Shown here: positions 1 through 8,281 of the stretch, piece after piece
Layout: every line of letters begins with the position of its first letter
Numbering within the stretch: the first letter of the stretch is position 1
Assembly (NCBI RefSeq): GCF_024723825.1
Contig: NZ_JANQBQ010000001.1
Span: forward strand, 2,046,001-2,110,000
Reading direction: 5' to 3'
Length of the DNA stretch: 64,000 bases
Source: Romboutsia lituseburensis
GTDB lineage: Bacteria > Bacillota > Clostridia > Peptostreptococcales > Peptostreptococcaceae
Translations under genes and position numbers: made by a program
The notes under the pieces: generated by a model
Databases searched by the model: none
The model's input: the letters and a program-made list of their open reading frames with translations, nothing else
What the model was told of the DNA's origin: nothing

Positions 1-262
1 CTTGCTTAGATTCTAGATACTTAACAACTACTTTATCTTTTCCATATTCTTTTTCTATTTTTTCTAGACCTTTCCAAGCAGATTGGTTAAATGATTCATC
101 ATTTACTCCACCTACATCTGTAACCATCCCTATTTTAAAAACTTTATCTTCCTCTTTACCAGCAGATTCGCCTTCCGATTTATTTCCTGAGCTACATCCT
201 ACTAGCATACTAGCACTCATAACAACTGCTAGACCTAATGATAATAACTTTTTAAGTTTCAT
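1..262 (-). CDS. BMP/PnrA-type ABC transporter substrate-binding lipoprotein, N-terminal part
   Basis: The gene runs off the left edge, so only the first 87 codons are visible. The start codon follows GGGAGG by a few bases. The product opens with a lysine-rich, hydrophobic signal peptide ending in a lipobox (LVGC, Cys at about residue 23), followed by a Ser/Gly/Glu linker. The mature part starts with FKIGMVTDVGGVNDESFNQS, the typical opening of the BMP (PnrA/Med/TmpC) family, which binds purine nucleosides for an ABC importer at the outer face of the membrane. The nucleoside ligand is known for the family and inferred here. The partner permease and ATPase would lie to the left, outside the window. 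Confidence 0.85.
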   Translation of the reverse strand, partial: MKLKKLLSLGLAVVMSASMLVGCSSGNKSEGESAGKEEDKVFKIGMVTDVGGVNDESFNQSAWKGLEKIEKEYGKDKVVVKYLESKQ

Positions 263-544
263 AGATTCCTCCCTAAAATATAAATATTATGTACTATTAA
301 TTATATAGTACACCATTTTGAAAACTTTTTCTATATAAAAAAAAAATTTTATAGCTATTTAATGTATATTTTTTGTATTATAATGTAACTTATTTTTTTA
401 AATTAGTATGTAATTATTATTTTTACACAATTTTCCAAAAATTAAGTTTGCATCCTTACTTTTTATTGATATTTTAACGTTTTTAAAGTATTTTTTTTAT
501 ATTTATTTTATTTTTAATTTACTTTTTTATATTATTGATAAAAT
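263..544. other. AT-rich upstream region without a gene
   Basis: These 280 bases between the lipoprotein gene and degV contain no open frame with a ribosome binding site and no recognised riboswitch. A TATAAT-like sequence lies close to the lipoprotein start in minus-strand sense, but it lacks a convincing -35 partner. The promoter of the lipoprotein gene must be here but I cannot place it. Confidence 0.4.
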
Positions 545-566
545 AAAAAGCCCTCTTACGAGGACT
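545..566 (-). terminator. Rho-independent terminator after degV
   Basis: On the minus strand AGTCCTC-GTAA-GAGGGCT forms a 7-bp stem (one G-T pair) followed by a run of T. It lies 18 bases past the degV stop codon. Confidence 0.8.
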
Positions 567-583
567 TTACTAATTATGACATA

Positions 584-1432
584 CTATTTATTTTTTAGAC
601 ATATAATTCCAGTTAAACCAGGTCCTGCATGAGATCCTACACAAGTTCCGATTTGGAAATATAATATATCTTTTGGGTTAAATTGTTCTCTAACTACTTC
701 CGTCAATCTTTCTCTTTCTTTAAAATCATCACTATATCCTATGCAAATAACTTGATTTGTTAAATCTGTTCCACAATTTTCTTTTATTAATTCAATCATT
801 TTAGATATTACATTCTTCTTGCCTCTAACTTGACATACAGGAGCAACTAACCCATCTCTCATATCTAATATCGGCTTTATATTTAATATACTACCTATTG
901 CAGCCTTAGTAGAAGATATTCTTCCACCTTTTTGTAAATACTCTAATGTATCTACCGAGAATAAAACATATGTCTTTTCTCTTAGTATTTTAACTGCTTC
1001 TAATATTTCATCTATATCTTTACCTTCTTGAGCAAGTTTAGCTGCTTCAACAACTAATATACCTATAACATAAGAAAATGCTAATGAGTCATATGTATAA
1101 ATCTCTCCATCTATATCATTTTTAGCCATGACAGCACTTTGATATGTTCCTGTTGCTACCGATGATCCTGCTATGTAAAGTATTTTTCTACCCTCATTAA
1201 CGTATCTTTCAAATGTTTCTTTAAATTGAGCATATGTTGCTTGCGATGTTTTTGGATATGCATTTTGTTCTCTAAGTGTTTTATAAAATTCATCATTCGA
1301 TATATCTACACCATCTTTGTATTCTTTTCCGTCTAATATTACAGTTAACGGTACAACTTCTATATCATATTTTTCTATTAACTCTTTGGGTATATCCGAT
1401 AAACTATCGCAAATTACTTTTATATTTTTCAT
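584..1432 (-). CDS. DegV family fatty acid-binding protein
   Basis: This 282-residue protein has the standard DegV length and fold signatures: a start with KVICDSLSDIP, TSQATYAQF near residue 62 and IAGSSVATGTYQSA near residue 90, the lipid-headgroup loops of the family. DegV/FakB proteins hold a fatty acid and present it to the kinase FakA for entry into phospholipid synthesis. No fakA is visible nearby. A strong AGGAGGGGG site precedes the ATG. The gene lies 40 bp downstream of trmL and is probably co-transcribed with it. DegV membership is clear; which fatty acid is bound cannot be read from sequence. Confidence 0.9.
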   Translation of the reverse strand: MKNIKVICDSLSDIPKELIEKYDIEVVPLTVILDGKEYKDGVDISNDEFYKTLREQNAYPKTSQATYAQFKETFERYVNEGRKILYIAGSSVATGTYQSAVMAKNDIDGEIYTYDSLAFSYVIGILVVEAAKLAQEGKDIDEILEAVKILREKTYVLFSVDTLEYLQKGGRISSTKAAIGSILNIKPILDMRDGLVAPVCQVRGKKNVISKMIELIKENCGTDLTNQVICIGYSDDFKERERLTEVVREQFNPKDILYFQIGTCVGSHAGPGLTGIICLKNK

Positions 1433-1472
1433 TTTAATTACCCCCTCCTAAACTCTCTTAGATTGATTAGGA

Positions 1473-1943
1473 TTATCTCATATTAGGATAACCTAATTGT
1501 CTTAATGCCTCGTACACTACTATCGCAACTGAGTTTGATAAGTTTAGTGATCTTGCCTTTTCTACATTTATCATTGGTATTCTCATACAAGTCTCTAAAT
1601 TTGATTTAATCAAATCTTCTGGCAATCCTTTTGTTTCTTTACCAAATACTACAAATGAATTTTCAACAAATTCCATATCAGAATGTGATTGATTAACTTT
1701 TGTTGTTGAGAAGAAAAACTTTCCTTCTGGATTTTTTTCAACAACTTCTTCAAAGCTATCATAGTACTGTATATTTGCTAAATCCCAGTAATCTAATCCG
1801 CTTCTTTTTAAATATTTATCTTCTAAAGAAAAACCTAATGGTCTAACTAAATGCAATGTTGTACCTGTTGCAGCACATGTTCTTATTATATTTCCAGTAT
1901 TTTGAGGTATCTCAGGTTCTACTAATACTACGTTTAATGACAT
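1473..1943 (-). CDS. trmL: tRNA (cytidine/uridine-2'-O-)-methyltransferase TrmL
   Basis: At 156 residues this is a minimal SPOUT methyltransferase. It carries EPEIPQNTGNIIRTCAATG at the N-terminus, VFGKETKGLP near residue 100 and NLSNSVAIVVYEALRQ at the end, which together form the trefoil-knot S-adenosylmethionine site. TrmL methylates the 2'-O of the wobble nucleotide 34 in tRNA-Leu isoacceptors. The ATG follows AAGGAGG. It precedes degV in a likely two-gene transcript. Confidence 0.93.
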   Translation of the reverse strand: MSLNVVLVEPEIPQNTGNIIRTCAATGTTLHLVRPLGFSLEDKYLKRSGLDYWDLANIQYYDSFEEVVEKNPEGKFFFSTTKVNQSHSDMEFVENSFVVFGKETKGLPEDLIKSNLETCMRIPMINVEKARSLNLSNSVAIVVYEALRQLGYPNMR

Positions 1944-2104
1944 ATAAAATCCTCCTTTTTTACGATTATTAAATTTACATTATGTATTTATAAATTTAAA
2001 TTACTATATATATTTTTTTAAACTTGATATTTCTCAAATATAATTATAACAGAAAATTTCTTTATCTCAATGATTGCTTTATTAAGTTATTTTTATGAAT
2101 ATTA

Positions 2105-2151
2105 AATATTAAAATCTCCCATTTAAAATTTAAATGGGAGATTTTAATATT
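2105..2151 (-). terminator. Terminator with 21-bp perfect stem after the VanW gene
   Basis: Positions 2105-2125 and 2131-2151 are perfect inverted repeats around a 5-base loop. The core is TCTCCCATTTA. The stop codon of the VanW gene (2151-2153) sits at the edge of the stem. The structure is symmetrical and could stop transcription in both directions. Confidence 0.85.
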
Positions 2152-3509
2152 TAGATAACTTCACCATTAAGGTTATTATTTTGTATTTTTTTCTTAGTTC
2201 CATATATAACTATCTTGTCCATAGGAGGGTAATAGTTTTCCTTTATAAGTTCTTTAACTACATCTCCATTTCCTTTATATATTCTAAAGGTATTTACCGT
2301 ATATCCTTTTCGACCTTTTTGATAAATACTTTGTTGACCTTCATATAATTTATCACTTTGTTGACATTTTATTTTATATGGTAAAGATTTTACAATCTCA
2401 GTAATTATTTCTATATCTTTTTTATTTGTTTCATTTCCATAAATAGTTGATACAATTTTATTGTCATATACTTTGTGAATAATAAATATAGGAGTTTCAA
2501 AATTATTTTTAAATTTTAAATCAATATCACCTGTTGATATAGTTGCATCTCTTCCTTTTGATATATATGAACTTGGTATACTATGATTTTTAACATTTGT
2601 TATCTCAAGTCCTGCATAAAGCGCTGCATTATATAAAGTAGAAGATACTTGACATAAACCACCACCAGAACCTTCTTTTAATTTTCCATTTATAATTACA
2701 GGCGCTTTTTTAAATTGCCCTTTTATATCTGGAGACTGTATATAAGAATTAAATGAAAATTCTTCAGTTGGATTTAGTATAATATTGCTTGTGGCTTTAG
2801 CTCCTACTCTTATATTATTAACTCTATTGTATATATTAGGATTAAAATATGTTTCATAAGTCCCAAGTACTGAATTTATTTTACATATATCATCATATAA
2901 ATATTTAGGTTTTATGGTAACTGTAGGAATTTCTTCTTTTTCATAATCCATCTTGTTTATTTTACTAATTATTATCCTTTTAAATTTACCTGTATCTAAT
3001 CCTATCCCATAAGTTTCTTTTTCATAAACTAAATTTTCATCTTCTAATCTTATACTTGCATTAATAGGCGAAATTCTTATACCTTTTTCAATTTTTTCTA
3101 TAAAAGATTGCATTTTTTCATTATTATATGATTTATTCAAATTTATATTTACAGCCTCACCCAACTCTAAATTAACTTTAGTTTTTATATTAGATATTAC
3201 ATTTTTATCTCTGCCTATATTATAGGCTTCTTGAACACAATCTCTTACATTATAATTAACTTCTATATCACTTATATTTAAAACAAATTTATTATCTCCA
3301 TTAGAAAATACAATTTGATTATGTTCTTTAATAAAATTTTCTATCTTATTTTGAGCTTCTTGTCTAGTTAATTCAGAAACATCTATATTTTCTATATATA
3401 TATTTTTGTAAATTTTTTCTTCATTATTTTTAGCCTGTGCTACGTTTATACTTCCTAAAAAAAAGATTACTACTGCTGTTAATACTGTTATTATTTTAAG
3501 TCGTTTCAC
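2151..3509 (-). CDS. VanW family protein with C-terminal G5-like domain
   Basis: The 452-residue product has an N-terminal signal or anchor helix, then a YoaR-like putative peptidoglycan-binding region, then the VanW domain with FSFNSYIQSP near residue 250 and EGSGGGLCQVSSTLYNAALY near 280. A C-terminal stretch (YQKGRKGYTVNTFRIYKGNG to PPMDKIVIYGTK) looks like a G5 domain. I chose a GTG start at 3509: it follows AAGAAGGGA at good spacing, one base after the nth stop codon, so translation is probably coupled. A longer frame to 3545 has no ribosome binding site. VanW-family proteins are common cell-envelope proteins in clostridia and are not by themselves evidence of vancomycin resistance. Confidence 0.85.
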   Translation of the reverse strand: MKRLKIITVLTAVVIFFLGSINVAQAKNNEEKIYKNIYIENIDVSELTRQEAQNKIENFIKEHNQIVFSNGDNKFVLNISDIEVNYNVRDCVQEAYNIGRDKNVISNIKTKVNLELGEAVNINLNKSYNNEKMQSFIEKIEKGIRISPINASIRLEDENLVYEKETYGIGLDTGKFKRIIISKINKMDYEKEEIPTVTIKPKYLYDDICKINSVLGTYETYFNPNIYNRVNNIRVGAKATSNIILNPTEEFSFNSYIQSPDIKGQFKKAPVIINGKLKEGSGGGLCQVSSTLYNAALYAGLEITNVKNHSIPSSYISKGRDATISTGDIDLKFKNNFETPIFIIHKVYDNKIVSTIYGNETNKKDIEIITEIVKSLPYKIKCQQSDKLYEGQQSIYQKGRKGYTVNTFRIYKGNGDVVKELIKENYYPPMDKIVIYGTKKKIQNNNLNGEVI

Positions 3510-3510
3510 A

Positions 3511-4140
3511 TCAGTCATTCCCTTCTTTATAATAACTACAATCATTTTTTATAGGACAAATTTCACATTCTGGTTTTCTTGCTTTACAAATCCTCCTTCC
3601 GTGAAAGATTAAAAGATGATGAGAATGGGACCATCTTTTTTTAGGTATAACTTCCATAAGTTCAAACTCTGTTTTCTCTGGAGTCTGAGTTTGAACCAAT
3701 CCAATCCTATTTGCTACTCTAAACACATGTGTATCAACTGCCATAGCCGCTTGGCTAAAAGCATTACTTAAAACAACATTTGCTGTTTTTCTTCCTACTC
3801 CTGGCAGTTCAACTAATTCTTCTAGAGTATTTGGAACTTGTCCATCATATAGCTCACATATCATTTCAGATGTAGCTTTTATCTTTTGTGATTTACTTTT
3901 ATATAAACCACAACTTTTTATTTCTTCACTTATCTCCTCAATACTTAGTTTTGAAAATTCTTTAGCTGTATTATGTTTTTTAAATAATACTTCTGTTACT
4001 TTATTAACTCTGACATCTGTACATTGAGCAGATAGTATTGTTGCTATTAATAATTCAAAAGGAGTTGTATAATTCAACTCGCACTTAGCATCTGGATAAG
4101 TTTCTTCTAATACATCCAATATTTTATTAACATCCTTCAT
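3511..4140 (-). CDS. nth: Endonuclease III (DNA glycosylase/AP lyase)
   Basis: The enzyme removes oxidised pyrimidines and cuts the abasic strand in base excision repair. The 209-residue protein has the helix-hairpin-helix LPGVGRKTANVV with the catalytic Lys, followed by AVDTHVFRVANR with the catalytic Asp. A C-terminal [4Fe-4S] motif C-x6-C-x2-C-x5-C (CKARKPECEICPIKNDC) is intact. The start follows GGGGAG. It is the upstream partner of the VanW gene, separated by one base. Confidence 0.96.
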   Translation of the reverse strand: MKDVNKILDVLEETYPDAKCELNYTTPFELLIATILSAQCTDVRVNKVTEVLFKKHNTAKEFSKLSIEEISEEIKSCGLYKSKSQKIKATSEMICELYDGQVPNTLEELVELPGVGRKTANVVLSNAFSQAAMAVDTHVFRVANRIGLVQTQTPEKTEFELMEVIPKKRWSHSHHLLIFHGRRICKARKPECEICPIKNDCSYYKEGND

Positions 4141-4300
4141 TTAAAAATCTCCCCTTTTTATTTAATTACTTATTAATATATTATTTATCATCTTCAGCAA
4201 TATATAACAAATTAGTCTACTATTATATATGTAAGTTTTTCACATAAGCACTTACATTTACCTTATACTAAAAATTATACTATTTATTTTTAAAATTTAA

Positions 4301-4336
4301 AAAGAAAGCAAAACTTTCTAAGTAATGCTTTCTTTT
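4301..4336 (-). terminator. Terminator after the Lon-like protease gene
   Basis: AAAGAAAGCA (4301-4310) pairs with TGCTTTCTTT (4326-4335) around a 15-base loop. T-rich sequence follows on the minus strand. It lies 33 bases past the stop codon. Confidence 0.75.
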
Positions 4337-4368
4337 CATTTATTCCCATTTAATTTTTTATAAGAACA

Positions 4369-6639
4369 TTATTTTGATTCATTTTTTATTTTGCTAAACT
4401 CTCTGAGCTTATCAACTGTTAGTTTCTTAATATAATCGAAACTCATATCTGTTAATATTTCCAGTGCTTGTTCTACCCTTTCTACTTGATATATTTTAAA
4501 TATTCCTTTTTCTATAGCCTCATTTAATTCATCTGATAATACTAAATTTCTGCTATTATTTTTAGGTATTATAACCCCTTGATTTCCAATCAAACCTTTT
4601 CTCTTACATGTAGAATAGAATCCTTCCACCTTTTCAGCGATACCTCCAACTACTTGTATATCTCCTTTTTGATTCATAGATCCAGTTACCGCAATATTTT
4701 GCTTCAATGGTATTTTACTTAATGATGAAATTAGTGCATATAATTCAGCTCCTGTTGCACTATCGCCATCAATACCACCATAGTTTTGCTCAAAACAAAT
4801 ATATGCATTTATAGATAACGGAAATTCTTGAGCAAAGTTCTCAGCTAAATATCCACCTAATATAAGTACTCCTTTATTGTGTATTGGTCCGCTCATATTT
4901 ACTTCTCTTTCAATGTTTACTATTCCCTTGTTTCCAGGGCTAGTTGTTACAGTTATCCTAGAAGGTCTTCCAAATGAGTATTCTCCCATATTAAGAACTG
5001 ATAATCCATTTATAACACCTATTTTTTTACCTTCTGTTTCCATAAGCGTAAATCCATTTTCTAATGATTCATCCATTTTACTTTCTATTCTGCTGAGTCT
5101 TTTTCTTCTTTCATTTATAGCTATCTTAACGTCCTCTTTATCAACATATTCAACACCTCGAATTGTTGCATATGCATCTCCTTCTATGATAATTTCTAGT
5201 ATCTTATTAAACTCTGTTGAAAGTTTACTATTATCACCAGACACCCTAGTACTAAATTTTATAACTTCTTGCACTGCATCGTAAGTAAAATGTTTTAGTT
5301 TATTTTTATTACATTGCAATGCTATAAATCTAGTTATACCATCTTTATTAGTATCATTTTTATCCATCTCATTGTCAAAATCAACGAATATTTTGAAATA
5401 CTTACTAAAATCTGCATCATAGTTATAAAGTAAATTATACATATAATTATTTCCTATTAATACAACTTTCATATCTATAGGTATGCTTTCGGGTTTTATA
5501 GAAGTTTGAGTATCTACTCCTATTTTTCTTGACTGTATAGTTCTTTTTAACATATCCCAAGATAGTCCATATCTCAATAATTGATCTGTATATAATACTA
5601 GATATCCTCCGTTAGCTTTATGGACAGCACCTGGAATCAATTTCGTAAAATCTGTTTTTACTCCACCATTATAATAGTCATACTCTGCCTTACCAAATAA
5701 ATTCGATGGACTAGGATTCATTTCTACTATCACAGGAGCAGAAGAGCTTTTTTTATCACTTCCATTATCAACAAATAAATTTACTTTATATTTTGTAAAG
5801 TGTTCTTTATCATATTTATCTTTTAATTCTTCTTCATCCATATAAAATAAGTACACATACTCTAAAATATCTTTTCTCATATTAACTAAGTATTTTTTTA
5901 CCTTATCATACCCTTTATATTTTTCAGTTAAAAGTTCTATATGCGGGTCTATTACAAATTTAGCTACCTCTTCTTCTAAGTCTAGTAATGCTTCTTTTGC
6001 AGCATCCTCTAAGTCCCTTATTTTATATACAACTTGAATTGCCATATTTTCTAATTCTCTTTTAACTTTATAAAATTCTTCATCTGCTTTTTTTTCTTCT
6101 TCATCACTTTTTTCTTTTTCTTTTTCTTCTTCTTCTTTTTCATCTTTTATAGGTATAAATACCATACCAACTTTACTATTTTTTAATTTAAAACCTTTTT
6201 CTTCTCCATATTTTTTAATTTTTTTAAGAAGTGTATCTTTCTCTATCTCATACTCTTCTATTAATTGGTTTTTACCTATTTCAAAATCTTCACTTTCAAA
6301 TGCATCTACTAATTCATCTAATAACGTTTCTATAAGCTTTTCTATATCTTTTTTGAATACTTTCCCAAGTCCTTTTTCAAGTCCTATAGCAACAGGTTCT
6401 CTAGGGTGCTCAAAGTTATATACATAACACCAATCTTTATGATTATCTTTTTGTGATGCATATTTATCCAATGCTTTCATAGCATATGTTGTTTTCCCCG
6501 TTCCAGATTCACCAGCTATATATATATTGTAAGCAGGGTTATTTATTTTTAACCCTATCTCCATAGCATCAATTGCTCTTTTTTGACCTAATATACTTTC
6601 TAGAGGTTCTATTTCGGATGTATTATTATATGTTAGCAT
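4369..6639 (-). CDS. LonB-like ATP-dependent protease (AAA+ and Lon catalytic domains)
   Basis: The 756-residue protein has an N-terminal AAA+ region with Walker A GESGTGKT near residue 45, interrupted by a charged coiled-coil insertion (KEEEEKEKEKSDEEEKKADE, about 170-200). The second half of the ATPase carries GAVHKANGGYLVL. A C-terminal Lon protease domain contains the catalytic Ser in GGIDGDSATGAELYAL and the catalytic Lys in VVGGIAEKVEGF. This layout is the AAA_32/Lon_C family of clostridial Lon-like proteases, distinct from classical LonA with its N-terminal substrate domain. I start at the ATG at 6639, which follows GGGGGAGGG; an upstream ATG at 6669 lacks a site. No membrane segment is evident, so it probably acts in the cytosol. 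Substrates are unknown. Confidence 0.9.
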   Translation of the reverse strand: MLTYNNTSEIEPLESILGQKRAIDAMEIGLKINNPAYNIYIAGESGTGKTTYAMKALDKYASQKDNHKDWCYVYNFEHPREPVAIGLEKGLGKVFKKDIEKLIETLLDELVDAFESEDFEIGKNQLIEEYEIEKDTLLKKIKKYGEEKGFKLKNSKVGMVFIPIKDEKEEEEKEKEKSDEEEKKADEEFYKVKRELENMAIQVVYKIRDLEDAAKEALLDLEEEVAKFVIDPHIELLTEKYKGYDKVKKYLVNMRKDILEYVYLFYMDEEELKDKYDKEHFTKYKVNLFVDNGSDKKSSSAPVIVEMNPSPSNLFGKAEYDYYNGGVKTDFTKLIPGAVHKANGGYLVLYTDQLLRYGLSWDMLKRTIQSRKIGVDTQTSIKPESIPIDMKVVLIGNNYMYNLLYNYDADFSKYFKIFVDFDNEMDKNDTNKDGITRFIALQCNKNKLKHFTYDAVQEVIKFSTRVSGDNSKLSTEFNKILEIIIEGDAYATIRGVEYVDKEDVKIAINERRKRLSRIESKMDESLENGFTLMETEGKKIGVINGLSVLNMGEYSFGRPSRITVTTSPGNKGIVNIEREVNMSGPIHNKGVLILGGYLAENFAQEFPLSINAYICFEQNYGGIDGDSATGAELYALISSLSKIPLKQNIAVTGSMNQKGDIQVVGGIAEKVEGFYSTCKRKGLIGNQGVIIPKNNSRNLVLSDELNEAIEKGIFKIYQVERVEQALEILTDMSFDYIKKLTVDKLREFSKIKNESK

Positions 6640-6749
6640 AAACCCTCCCCCTTCTTTTCTTTTATACATTCTATGTATTATAGCTTGTAAATGTTGAGTT
6701 AATTTTAATATTTATTAGAAGTCTAAAAATTATATTTTTATTGCATAAA

Positions 6750-6778
6750 AAAAGAGCATCTTTTATTAAGATTGCTCT
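6750..6778 (-). terminator. Terminator overlapping the end of queG
   Basis: On the minus strand AGAGCAATCTT pairs with AAGATGCTCT (one bulged A) and is followed by seven T. The first arm encodes the last residues of QueG, so the stop codon lies inside the hairpin. Confidence 0.85.
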
Positions 6779-7671
6779 AAGTCATTTACTATTTCTAAAT
6801 TTCTTTTAATTAAATTTTTACCTCTCCAACTAAAAGCCCTATCACCATATGTTCGCTTAAACTCTTTATTAGACATTGAATTTATATTTTCATACTCTAA
6901 GTTATATATTAAGTCTTTCATGAAACCTTCAATATCACTTTTAGAAATATTTTTGTTATGAGGGCATACATCTTGACATATATCACATCCAAAAACTTTA
7001 CCGTTATTTTTTATTGTTTCCTTTTCCTCATCTGATAAATACTCTTTCTTTTGAGTTAAATAAGATATACATCTTTTAGGATTCATCTCATAATTTCCTA
7101 AAAGAGCATTTCCCGGACAATATTTTACACAAGCACCACAATTTATACATGTTTTTGGTAGTGGTTCATCTGGATAAAACTCATAATTATTTATAATATA
7201 TCCTATAAACACATAAGAACCATATTCATCGGTTATTATGTTATTATTTATTCCAAAGTATCCAACTCCTGAAATTTGAGCTAAATGTCTATCAACTAAC
7301 GGGCCATTGTCTACAAAAATTTTATATTCAAAACCTTTTATCTTTTCTTCTAAACAATTACAAATTTTTTGAAGAAATTCTTTTGCTATTATATGGTAAT
7401 CTTTACCCCTGCAATATTTCGATAAATTAGAATCGATATCGTCTCCTACGTAATATGGAAAAGCGCATACTATTATTGATTTTGCATTTTCCATAGTTAA
7501 CTTAGGATTTATTCTTTTTTCTAAGATAGGCTCTTCCATCCCTGTAGTATGTCCATTAGACAATCTATGTTTTATTATTTTTTCTAAAGTATCATAAGGA
7601 CCTACTCCTGCTATTCCTACACATTTTAATCCTAGTGATGCACAAAATTCTTTTAATTCTTTTTTATTCAT
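6766..7671 (-). CDS. queG: Epoxyqueuosine reductase (B12- and Fe-S-dependent), short form
   Basis: QueG performs the last step of queuosine synthesis on tRNA, reducing epoxyqueuosine with cobalamin and two [4Fe-4S] clusters. Visible are the VDNGPLVDRHLAQISG segment of the cobalamin site near residue 120 and the ferredoxin motifs CINCGACVKYCPG and CDICQDVCPH. The 301 residues end soon after the clusters, so the C-terminal HEAT-like tRNA-binding domain of the longer forms is missing. The usual GKN after the cobalamin motif reads GIN here. The chosen ATG (7671) follows AAAGGA; an upstream ATG at 7686 does not. It is divergent from the RusA gene. B12 dependence links it loosely to the riboswitch-controlled genes near 50 kb. 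Confidence 0.85.
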   Translation of the reverse strand: MNKKELKEFCASLGLKCVGIAGVGPYDTLEKIIKHRLSNGHTTGMEEPILEKRINPKLTMENAKSIIVCAFPYYVGDDIDSNLSKYCRGKDYHIIAKEFLQKICNCLEEKIKGFEYKIFVDNGPLVDRHLAQISGVGYFGINNNIITDEYGSYVFIGYIINNYEFYPDEPLPKTCINCGACVKYCPGNALLGNYEMNPKRCISYLTQKKEYLSDEEKETIKNNGKVFGCDICQDVCPHNKNISKSDIEGFMKDLIYNLEYENINSMSNKEFKRTYGDRAFSWRGKNLIKRNLEIVNDLEQS

Positions 7672-7735
7672 AGAATATCCTTTCATTAATTTATTATTAG
7701 TCTTATAATAACTAAAGTATAAGGATGGTGATAAT

Positions 7736-8140
7736 TTGATAAAATTAACAATCCCAGGTAGACCTATAAGTAAATCTAATTTTAAACTTCACAATGTTCA
7801 TGGTCAAGCATGGATGCCATCAAAAGGTAAACATTCTAAGTACCTTGCATATGAAAACATGATTGCAGGTTTCATAAATCAACAGTATCAAGGTGAAACT
7901 ATAGAGGAAGAATTAATTACCGTATTAAAACTATATTTTCCAAATAAGCGTATGGGTGATTTACACAACTACCCTAAAAGTATTTGTGATGGAATCGAAA
8001 AAAGTGGTATCATAAAAAATGATAAACAACTTAAGCCAGTGCTTTTATTTGACTTTATAGATAAAGAAAACCCACGTGTTGAAATAGAACTTTATCCTGC
8101 ATCTAAGTTTGATATTTCTTATAAAATTATAGAAAAATAG
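7736..8140 (+). CDS. RusA-like crossover junction endodeoxyribonuclease
   Basis: This 134-residue protein has the RusA pattern of acidic residues: Asp in MGDLHNYPKSICDGIEKSG and Asp in IKNDKQL, about 20 residues apart, followed by a beta strand (PRVEIELYP). RusA proteins are dimeric Holliday-junction resolvases usually carried by prophages. Here no phage gene is nearby and the gene sits alone between housekeeping genes. The start is TTG at 7736, placed 5 bases after AAGGATGGTGA; no in-frame ATG precedes the conserved domain. Resolvase activity is inferred from the motif only. Confidence 0.72.
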   Translation: MIKLTIPGRPISKSNFKLHNVHGQAWMPSKGKHSKYLAYENMIAGFINQQYQGETIEEELITVLKLYFPNKRMGDLHNYPKSICDGIEKSGIIKNDKQLKPVLLFDFIDKENPRVEIELYPASKFDISYKIIEK

Positions 8141-8195
8141 ATATTTTATTACTTAATTAATTAGTCTACTACATTTTATATAGTTTATAATAATG

Positions 8196-8248
8196 AAAGA
8201 GAACTTAAATTCACAAAATAAGCACTTTAGTAAATTTAAGTTCTCTTT
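8196..8248. terminator. Bidirectional terminator between convergent genes
   Basis: A perfect 16-bp inverted repeat (8196-8211 and 8233-8248, core GAGAACTTAAATT) encloses a 21-base loop. T-rich sequence follows on both strands. It separates the RusA gene from the convergent aldo/keto reductase gene. Confidence 0.75.
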
Positions 8249-8281
8249 ATTATTCTCTATTTTAAAATTTATAAACGTATA

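Noticed and set aside
429-443. AATTTTCCAAAAATT, similar to a CodY box (13 of 15 positions)
   Set aside because: It lies about 170 bases upstream of the lipoprotein start in very AT-rich DNA where such matches arise by chance.
2151-3509. VanW gene as a sign of vancomycin resistance
   Set aside because: No vanH, vanA/B/D ligase, vanX or vanRS genes are nearby, and VanW-family proteins are common in clostridia without resistance.
4877-5284. Plus-strand open frame of 135 codons within the Lon-like protease gene
   Set aside because: It is antisense to a clearly conserved coding region and has no ribosome binding site or recognisable product.
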